Part shown: piece after piece, positions 41,178 through 47,542 of the stretch
Numbering within the stretch: position 1 is the first letter of the stretch
Layout of the letters: each line of letters opens with the position of its first letter
NCBI GenBank assembly: GCA_012517095.1
Contig: JAAYVQ010000289.1
Coordinates: 1 to 47,542 of the forward strand
Direction of reading: 5' to 3'
Origin: Phycisphaerae bacterium
GTDB taxonomy: Bacteria > Planctomycetota > Phycisphaerae > Sedimentisphaerales > Anaerohalosphaeraceae
Length of the DNA stretch: 47,542 nucleotides
Program-made: the position numbers and the translations under genes
Notes under the pieces: generated by a model
The model's database searches: none
What the model was told of the DNA's origin: nothing
What the model saw: the letters and a program-made list of their open reading frames with translations, nothing else

Positions 41178-44100
41178 ATGCGTTCTTTTCACTGGATCGT
41201 TTTGTTTTCGTTGTTGTTGAGTATTTCGGTCTTTGGCAAAACAATCAATGAGTCAGCCCGCGAGATTCCCGTAATCGCCGATACGGATATCGTGATTGTC
41301 GGCGGCTCGACGGCCGCAGTCAGCGCCGCCCTTGAAGCTACAAAACATGGCGCCAAGGTGTTCCTCGTCGCACCGCGACCGTATCTGGGCGAAGACTTGT
41401 GTGCCACCGGTCGGCTCTGGCTGGAATCCGGACACACGCCGCAAAGCGATCTGGAAAAGCGGCTATTCGCCCCGCCCGCTCAACCGCTGGGTCCCTCGCT
41501 GCCGTTCCAATACACCACATCGATCACTTCCTCTTCAAAACACCCCGATACCAAAACCCCCTCGCGATTGTCGGATGGTAAGGCCTCCAGTGCATCGAAT
41601 GAAAGCGTTCAGTACGACGGTGATGTCACGATCACCCTGACCCTCGACAAACCGCAACCGGTATCGCGGTTGGCAGTGCTGGCCTATCAGCGAACCAATG
41701 ACTTCGATGTCCAGTCGGTCAAGGTTTATGTCAGCGAAGATCCATCCCAGTGGAAGCCGGTCGCCGAGTTGACCAACGGCAAACTTGAACAAGGCAACTT
41801 CGAACAACAGCCGATCGAACTGGTTTGGCGGGCCGAACAAACGATCCCGCGTTATATTCGGTTGGATATTCGCAAGTCTTCGGCTGCTTCGCGTATTCTT
41901 CTGGGGGAGGTCATCCTCGAATCTCCTGCACAGAAGTCGGAATCCTCATCCAACGCTTCACCGGTGATGGTCCGGCCAATGCAGATCAAATACACGCTGG
42001 AGTCGGCCCTTTTGGATGCGGGCGTCCAGTTTTTTTACTGTTCGTTTGCCACTGACTGCCTGATCGATAATCAGGGCCGAATCGCAGGCGTCGTTCTGGC
42101 CAATCCCTCCGGCCGGCAGGCCGTCCGTGCCAAGCTTGTCATCGACGCAACGGCTCGTGGCGACCTGGCCCGTGCCTCCGGTGCCACCGCCGCCACCTAC
42201 CCCTCCGGCTCACAGGAATTTCAGCGCGTTGTCGTCCACGGAAACGGCGAACGGCCCCTGCCGGGAATGAAAGTCCGTACGATCGATACGGCGGTACCCG
42301 ACCAGCGGAATCCGGGCAAGTTCTATATAGCGTATCAATATTCTCTTTCCTTGCCAATGACCGACGGTTCGCTTGACTCTTTTGCCGCCGCTGAACAGCT
42401 CGCCCGCGACAAAACTTTCTCCCCCGCTGCCGTAGAGGGTTCCGAGATTCTCTTCCAGATCCCTCCCGACCCGATCACCTGCAAGGCCCGGCTTGTGGGC
42501 GATTGGCCCGGCGTCGATCAATTGAATCTGGCCGTCTTACAGCCGTCGGGCCTGGATGGCCTGTGGCTGCTCGGACCGGCCGCAGACATCTCCCGCAAGG
42601 CGGCGTCGGTGATGATTGAGCCCCTCAACTGCCTGCGTCTTGGCCGTCGTGTCGGGCAATCCGCGGTGCGATCGATTGCCGGCCAACCATTTCCAAAATC
42701 TGCGGCTCTTCGTGGCTCCCCCAATCCGGATTCCGTTCTCGGCGATACCCGCGAAGATCTTTCTGCCACTGCCCTGCGTAAAACGGATTCCCAAAAACTC
42801 GCCGCTCTGGCCCGTTCGTTACCGGTGCTGGGCGAATACGATGTCGTGGTCGTCGGAGGAGGAACAGGCGGCGCTCCGGCGGGCATCTCCGCCGCTCGTC
42901 ACAGAGCCAAGACCCTTGTGCTCGAATATCTTCATGGCCTCGGCGGCATCAGCACCGTCGGCCTGATCAACAAGTACTACCACGGAAACCGCGTGGGTTT
43001 CACCGCCGAGATTGACAAAGGGCTCGAACAGTTCGGCCCAGATGCCAACCGCTCGGACGGCTGGAATGTCGAATGGAAAAGCGAATGGTATCGCAAAGAA
43101 CTCCGCAAAGCCGGGGCTGAGTTGTGGTACGGCGTCCTCGGGTCCGGCGCGGTTGTCGAAAACAGCCGAGTTATCGGCGTAGTCGTCGCCTCGACCCGCG
43201 GCCGGGGCGTGGTATTGGCGAAGGTTGTCATCGATGCCACCGGTAGCGGGGCGATCGCGGCATCCGCTGGAGCCGTCATCGACTCCTCCGGGGCCGAACA
43301 TGTCGCGGTGCAGGGAGCCGGACTGCCACCGAAAGCCCTGGGTGCCGGATATACCAATACCGACTTTTCATTTATGGACAACCTCGATATTCTCGACATT
43401 TCCAGCTCCTTTGCCATTGCCCGAGAAAAGTTCAAGGATGCCTGGGACCTCGGCCAGATCCTCGACACCCGCGAACGACAACGGATCATCGGCGATTTTA
43501 TAATCACGCCATTGGATATCTGGAATCACCGGACTTATCCGGATACCATCACCGTCGCGCGCAGCAATTTCGATACCCATGGTTTCACCATCCACCCGGT
43601 CTTTCTCATCCGCCAGCCGGATCTGCTGGATATTGATGTCGATGTGCCCTACCGGGCCTTACTGCCCCGGAATCTCGATGGGATTCTCGTCACGGGCCTG
43701 GGCGTGAGTGCCCACCGCGACGCGATGCCCGTCATCCGCATGCAGCCCGACATCCAGAATCAGGGGTACGCGATGGGTTTGGCCGCGGCCATGCTGGCCA
43801 AAGACAACCTGCCGACCCGCAAGCTGGACATCCGGGCCCTGCAAAAAGAACTCATCAAGGTCGGTATTCTGCCCGAGCGAGTCCTGACCGACTCCGACTC
43901 GTTCCCGCTGCCGAAGGAAAAGGTTGTCGCGGCGATCTCTACCGTTGTGACAAACTACGACAACATCCAGGTCTTATTGGCCGATCCCGACACCGCCCTG
44001 CCGCTGTTGCGCGACGCCTACGAAAAAACCGATAATCCGAAGGCAAAATGGGTTTACGCCCAGATCCTCGGCATGTTCGGGGATGCGACCGGCTCGCCGA

Positions 44101-44630
44101 CGCTGATCGCCGAGATCGCCGCCCGACCGTGGGACAAGGGCTGGCATTATACCGGCATGGGACAATTCGGGATGAGTCTGAGCGAGTTGGACAGCTTGAT
44201 CATCGCGCTGGGACGCACTCGGGACCCGAAGGCGGTATCCATCCTGCTGGACAAAGCCCGTATGCTGAATGCCGATAGCGAATTCTCACACTTTCGTGCC
44301 ATCGCCATCGCCTTGGAAACACTGGCCGATCCGAAGGCCGCTCCAATGCTGGCCGAACTGCTGCGAAAACCCGGCATGACTGGTCATGCATGGACGGATC
44401 TGGCCGCTGTTCGAAAGACTATCGCCCCCAGCTCGACCGACACCACCGCTCGCAACCGTTCGCTCAGTGAATTATTGCTGGCCCGCGCGCTGTTCCGCTG
44501 CGGCGACGCCGAAGGTCTCGGCAAGGAAATTCTTCGCCGGTACGCTCAGGACAGCCGCGGCATTTACGCTCGCCACGCCCGGTCCGTCTTGGAGGAAAAA
44601 CCCTCACACCGCCGGCCATTTTCCGGTTGA
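41178..44630 (+). CDS. Secreted double FAD-dependent oxidoreductase with discoidin-like insert and HEAT-like tail
   Basis: A 1150-residue protein. The ATG at 41178 has AGGAG 7 nt upstream. The N-terminus MRSFHWIVLFSLLLSISVFG is a Sec-type signal without twin arginines. Residues about 36-60 carry the first FAD motif (DIVIVGGSTAAVSAALEA). An F5/8C-like beta domain is inserted at about 112-255 (SRLSDGKASSAS, RYIRLDIRKS). The first flavin domain then resumes (VIDATARGDLA). A second complete PF12831-type domain starts near 553 (YDVVVVGGGTGGAPAGISAARH) and includes VIDATGSGAIAASAGA and ILVTGLGVSAHRDAMPVIRMQPDIQNQG. Residues about 925-1140 are helical, HEAT-like repeats. The family is common in Planctomycetes next to glycan genes, with unknown substrates; carbohydrate oxidation is an inference. 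Confidence 0.82.
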   Translation: MRSFHWIVLFSLLLSISVFGKTINESAREIPVIADTDIVIVGGSTAAVSAALEATKHGAKVFLVAPRPYLGEDLCATGRLWLESGHTPQSDLEKRLFAPPAQPLGPSLPFQYTTSITSSSKHPDTKTPSRLSDGKASSASNESVQYDGDVTITLTLDKPQPVSRLAVLAYQRTNDFDVQSVKVYVSEDPSQWKPVAELTNGKLEQGNFEQQPIELVWRAEQTIPRYIRLDIRKSSAASRILLGEVILESPAQKSESSSNASPVMVRPMQIKYTLESALLDAGVQFFYCSFATDCLIDNQGRIAGVVLANPSGRQAVRAKLVIDATARGDLARASGATAATYPSGSQEFQRVVVHGNGERPLPGMKVRTIDTAVPDQRNPGKFYIAYQYSLSLPMTDGSLDSFAAAEQLARDKTFSPAAVEGSEILFQIPPDPITCKARLVGDWPGVDQLNLAVLQPSGLDGLWLLGPAADISRKAASVMIEPLNCLRLGRRVGQSAVRSIAGQPFPKSAALRGSPNPDSVLGDTREDLSATALRKTDSQKLAALARSLPVLGEYDVVVVGGGTGGAPAGISAARHRAKTLVLEYLHGLGGISTVGLINKYYHGNRVGFTAEIDKGLEQFGPDANRSDGWNVEWKSEWYRKELRKAGAELWYGVLGSGAVVENSRVIGVVVASTRGRGVVLAKVVIDATGSGAIAASAGAVIDSSGAEHVAVQGAGLPPKALGAGYTNTDFSFMDNLDILDISSSFAIAREKFKDAWDLGQILDTRERQRIIGDFIITPLDIWNHRTYPDTITVARSNFDTHGFTIHPVFLIRQPDLLDIDVDVPYRALLPRNLDGILVTGLGVSAHRDAMPVIRMQPDIQNQGYAMGLAAAMLAKDNLPTRKLDIRALQKELIKVGILPERVLTDSDSFPLPKEKVVAAISTVVTNYDNIQVLLADPDTALPLLRDAYEKTDNPKAKWVYAQILGMFGDATGSPTLIAEIAARPWDKGWHYTGMGQFGMSLSELDSLIIALGRTRDPKAVSILLDKARMLNADSEFSHFRAIAIALETLADPKAAPMLAELLRKPGMTGHAWTDLAAVRKTIAPSSTDTTARNRSLSELLLARALFRCGDAEGLGKEILRRYAQDSRGIYARHARSVLEEKPSHRRPFSG

Positions 44631-44634
44631 TCGT

Positions 44635-47430
44635 TCAATCCAGCGTGTACCAGTGCCTTCGGCGGTTGAGTCGCTTGACGATTTCCATGACCCAGAACGG
44701 GATGGAGGCGCAGGCCAGAACGATCAGCAGTTCCGTGGCGGTCAGCGGTTCGGTCTTGAGGACCTTGTGCAGGAACGGCAGATACAGCGCCGACATATTG
44801 AGAATGATCGACACGGTGGTCGCTCCGATCAGCTTGAGATTGGTGAGTACGCCGATCTCGAACAACGATCGAACCTGGCTGCGGCAGTTGTACGAATGGA
44901 AGTCCTGACAGAATGCCAGTACGATAAACGCCATCGTCCGGGCCCGCCCCAGCAGCATTTCCTTCTGGCTTTCGTCGATGGTCAGGATCGTTCGGATCGT
45001 CTCGAAGTCCAGGGTAAACAGCGCCCCCAGCGCCTTGAGAACGGAGTACCGCCCCTCGAGGTAATAGGCGAAGCAGAACGCCGACAGGCAACAGATCGAG
45101 ATCACAAAGCCCTGAAAGACCATCAGTCCCAGTCGTTCGTTGGTGATGACCCGCTGGAATTTGGATCGCGGCGGCCGTTTCATCGCGTCCGGGTCGATCG
45201 GATCGACGCCGAGAGCCAGGGCCGGTAATCCGTCGGTGACCAGGTTCACCCACAGCAGGTGGATCGGCAGCAACGGTACCGGAATCCCCGCCAGCGAGGC
45301 CAGCAGCATCACGAGGATTTCGCCGACATTGCACGAAAGCAGATAGTGGATAAACTTCTGTATATTGTCGTAAATTCCCCGCCCCTCGTGGACCGCCGAC
45401 ACGATCGACGCGAAATTGTCGTCGGTGATCACCATGTCCGACACTTCCTTGGTCACATCGGTCCCGGTGATCCCCATAGCCACGCCGATCTCGGCCTCCT
45501 TGACCGACGGGGCGTCGTTGACCCCGTCGCCGGTCATGGCGACGACCTGCTGCTTGTTCCGCCAGGCCTTGACGATCCGCAGCTTGTGTTCCGGCGAGAC
45601 CCGCGCATAAACCGGGGTTTGCTCGACGGCCGCGGTCAGTTGCTCGTCGGTCATCTTTTCCAGTTCCTCGCCGGTCAGGGCCTGCGAACCCTCGCGATAG
45701 AATCCCAGCTCTTTGGCGATCGCCACGGCCGTGTTTTTGTGGTCGCCGGTGATCATCACCGTGCGGATCCCGGCCGACTGGCATTCCTTCATCGCCTTTT
45801 TGACCTCCTCGCGCGGCGGATCGATCATTGCCACCAGTCCCGAGAAGATCAGATCGGTCTCGATCGTGTCGCTGTCCCGCTCCATGTTCGCATCGACCGG
45901 CCGATACGCCATCGCCAGCACCCGCATCGCCTGGTTGGCCAGTTCGTTGTTGACCCGCAGGATCTCCCGGCGATCCGCTTCCGTCATCGCCCGAACTTGA
46001 TCCCCCTGTTCCAGCCGGTTGCACCGCGACAGCAGGATATCCGGCGCCCCTTTGACATAGGCGGTCAATTCTCCCTCCGTATGCCGCAGGATCGTCATCA
46101 TCTTGCGGTCAGAGTCGAAGGGAATCTCATCGACGAACACATTCCGCTTTTCCTCGTCGGCCTTGGTCATGCCCGCCTTGGCCGCCGCCACGAGGATCGC
46201 TCCCTCGGTCGGGTCGCCCACGATCGAGCCGCTTTGTCCCGTCCAGGCGAACTCCGCCCCGTTGCACAAGACCCCCACCCGAAGCGCCTGTTCCAGGTCC
46301 GGCTCGTTTTGCGCCTGAATGGCCTTTTCGTCCAGCCGGAACTGGCCCTGCGGGCTGTAGCCGATCCCCGTCACCGGGTACTGCTTGCCCCCCGCATAAA
46401 CCACGCGGACCGTCATCTCGTTTCTCGTCAGCGTCCCGGTCTTGTCCGAGCAGATCACCGTCGTGCAGCCCAGCGTCTCCACCGAGGCCAGTTTGCGGAT
46501 CAGGACATGCCGCTTGACCATCCGCTGCACCCCCAGCGCCAAGGCGATGGTCACCACCGCCGGCAGGCCCTCCGGGATCGCCGCCACCGCCAAGCTCACC
46601 GAGGTCATAAAGACATCGATCATCTTGCCGCCGCGGATCATCTCCAGCGCGAAGACCAGCCCAACAAGGATAAAACATATATAGATAATCCACTTTCCAA
46701 ACTCCTCCAGCTTCTGTTGCAGCGGGGTGATCTCGGCCTCGACCTGCTGGATCATGTTGGCGATCTTGCCCAGTTCGGTCTTCATGGCCGTCTCGGCGAT
46801 CACCGCGCGGGCTTTTCCCGCGGCCACCGAGGTCCCCAGATAGACCATGTTTCGCCGGTCGCCCAGCGTGATCTCCCCGGCCGCCAGCGCGTCGATGCTC
46901 TTGCTGGCCGGCATCGACTCACCGGTCAAGCTGGCCTCCTGGACCGCAAAATTCGGCGTGACCCACACGACCCGCCCGTCGGCCGGCACATAGTCACCCG
47001 CCTCCAGCACCACCAGATCCCCCGGCACAAGATCCGACGAGGGAACCGTCGTCAGCGTCCCATCGCGGATCACCTTGGAATTCGGCGACGACAGCTTCTT
47101 CAACGCCGCCAGCGACTTTTCCGCCCGATATTCCTGAACAAATCCAAGGATCGCGTTGAGTACGACGATCGCCAGGATCGCCAGCGTATCGACCCATTCG
47201 CCGAGAAATCCCGACACAACGGCCGCGGCAATCAGTACCCAGATAATCGTGTTCTTGAACTGCCCCAGGAAGATCTCCCACGCCGAGGCCCCGGGTGCTT
47301 CCTGCAGGTGGTTGGGTCCGTATTGGGCCAGTCGCTGCTTGGCCTCGACCTCGGACAGACCACGATCCGCATGAGTTCCCAATCGTTCGACTGCCTCGGT
47401 TACGCTCAATTGCCACCACGCCTGACTCAT
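44635..47430 (-). CDS. SERCA-like P-type Ca2+-transporting ATPase
   Basis: A 931-residue P-type ATPase of the P2A type, with ten predicted TM helices. Seen: an N-terminal cation-ATPase domain; actuator loop SLTGES (about 168-172); phosphorylation site CSDKTGTLT with Asp329; and hinge [23 protein letters not shown]. Calcium-ligand positions of rabbit SERCA are conserved: AAIPEGLP on M4 (Glu309 equivalent), [11 protein letters not shown] on M5 (Asn768 and Glu771) and [17 protein letters not shown] on M6 (Asn796, Thr799, Asp800). Both Ca2+ sites therefore look present; the M8 ligand I cannot confirm. The ATG at 47430 is preferred because GGGA lies 8 nt upstream; earlier in-frame starts at 47454 and 47472 lack this. 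It probably exports Ca2+ from the cytoplasm. It converges with the oxidoreductase gene, leaving 4 bp between stops and no terminator. Confidence 0.92.
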   Translation of the reverse strand: MSQAWWQLSVTEAVERLGTHADRGLSEVEAKQRLAQYGPNHLQEAPGASAWEIFLGQFKNTIIWVLIAAAVVSGFLGEWVDTLAILAIVVLNAILGFVQEYRAEKSLAALKKLSSPNSKVIRDGTLTTVPSSDLVPGDLVVLEAGDYVPADGRVVWVTPNFAVQEASLTGESMPASKSIDALAAGEITLGDRRNMVYLGTSVAAGKARAVIAETAMKTELGKIANMIQQVEAEITPLQQKLEEFGKWIIYICFILVGLVFALEMIRGGKMIDVFMTSVSLAVAAIPEGLPAVVTIALALGVQRMVKRHVLIRKLASVETLGCTTVICSDKTGTLTRNEMTVRVVYAGGKQYPVTGIGYSPQGQFRLDEKAIQAQNEPDLEQALRVGVLCNGAEFAWTGQSGSIVGDPTEGAILVAAAKAGMTKADEEKRNVFVDEIPFDSDRKMMTILRHTEGELTAYVKGAPDILLSRCNRLEQGDQVRAMTEADRREILRVNNELANQAMRVLAMAYRPVDANMERDSDTIETDLIFSGLVAMIDPPREEVKKAMKECQSAGIRTVMITGDHKNTAVAIAKELGFYREGSQALTGEELEKMTDEQLTAAVEQTPVYARVSPEHKLRIVKAWRNKQQVVAMTGDGVNDAPSVKEAEIGVAMGITGTDVTKEVSDMVITDDNFASIVSAVHEGRGIYDNIQKFIHYLLSCNVGEILVMLLASLAGIPVPLLPIHLLWVNLVTDGLPALALGVDPIDPDAMKRPPRSKFQRVITNERLGLMVFQGFVISICCLSAFCFAYYLEGRYSVLKALGALFTLDFETIRTILTIDESQKEMLLGRARTMAFIVLAFCQDFHSYNCRSQVRSLFEIGVLTNLKLIGATTVSIILNMSALYLPFLHKVLKTEPLTATELLIVLACASIPFWVMEIVKRLNRRRHWYTLD

Positions 47431-47480
47431 TCGCCGATTCCCTTTCGCATCCATTCCGATTTCGCTCGACAATCATCCAT

Positions 47481-47509
47481 ACCATACCGCCTGACCGGAA
47501 AAATGACAA
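47481..47509 (-). promoter_or_regulatory. sigma70-like promoter of the Ca2+ ATPase gene
   Basis: On the minus strand, -35 TTGTCA (47509-47504) and -10 TATGGT (47486-47481) are 17 bp apart. The predicted start near 47474 leaves a leader of about 44 nt to the ATG at 47430. Confidence 0.6.
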
Positions 47510-47542
47510 GCAAAACCCATCCTTCCAACGAATCTTCAGCGC

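Noticed and set aside
1-47542. CRISPR arrays, insertion sequences, integrases, phage genes or defence systems
   Set aside because: No regularly spaced repeats, transposase or integrase motifs, attachment-site duplications or defence-family proteins were seen. The window reads as core and surface-related chromosome.

Overview
The window is about 47.5 kb of gene-dense, moderately GC-rich bacterial chromosome. It contains no rRNA, tRNA, CRISPR array or transposase that I can see. The gene content points to Planctomycetota, probably class Phycisphaerae (Sedimentisphaerales-like). The evidence is a very long surface protein with a CotH kinase fold, lamin-tail domains and a dockerin-like pair; LamG proteins; a PEP-CTERM protein; a DUF1080 lipoprotein; an H-x-DG style pseudopilin; an oversized SecD-SecF fusion; and a TPR protein carrying two RNA polymerase alpha C-terminal-like domains. 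The taxonomic call is an inference from family content only.

Layout. 1-1855 (+): the 3' end of a WbsX-like glycan-processing protein and an EamA/DMT permease. 2101-2976 (+): a DUF1080 lipoprotein with its own promoter. 2992-9399 (-): a 2135-residue secreted multidomain protein. 9732-11935 (+): a HemX/CcsA-like membrane protein and hemA. 12206-17061 (-): surface genes (PEP-CTERM protein, LamG/Ig protein, pseudopilin) and a small membrane protein. 17334-29349 (+): a nine-gene co-directional run starting at a sigma70-like promoter (17193-17220) and ending at a strong intrinsic terminator (29407-29446). It encodes TPR-alphaCTD, SpoIID-like, Tgt, YajC, SecDF, LysM, ArgG, prepilin peptidase and an OmpA lipoprotein. 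29368-33832 (-): ComEC, RtcB and archease. 33947-36603 (+): a GH43 and a GH172 (DUF2961) enzyme. 36684-38123 (-): ahcY. 38596-44630 (+): a GH5-like enzyme and a double FAD-oxidoreductase. 44635-47430 (-): a SERCA-like Ca2+ ATPase.

How the parts fit. The long plus-strand run is mostly about the envelope: YajC-SecDF export, prepilin maturation, and peptidoglycan-associated LysM, SpoIID and OmpA proteins. Housekeeping tgt and argG are mixed in. The minus-strand surface cluster supplies likely clients: the pseudopilin for the prepilin peptidase, and the LamG, PEP-CTERM and CotH proteins for Sec. The glycoside hydrolases at 33.9-41.2 kb carry export signals and suggest extracellular polysaccharide use. 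RtcB and archease form an RNA-ligation pair whose promoter may give a leaderless archease mRNA.

Notable non-coding content. Nine promoters show recognisable -35 and -10 hexamers 16-17 bp apart. The most interesting non-coding element is on the minus strand at 38249-38411: a good promoter, a predicted three-way-junction RNA of about 128 nt, and an intrinsic terminator with a T7 tract, directly upstream of ahcY. It matches no RNA class I can recognise. It could be a stable small RNA or the leader of an ahcY-controlling riboswitch.
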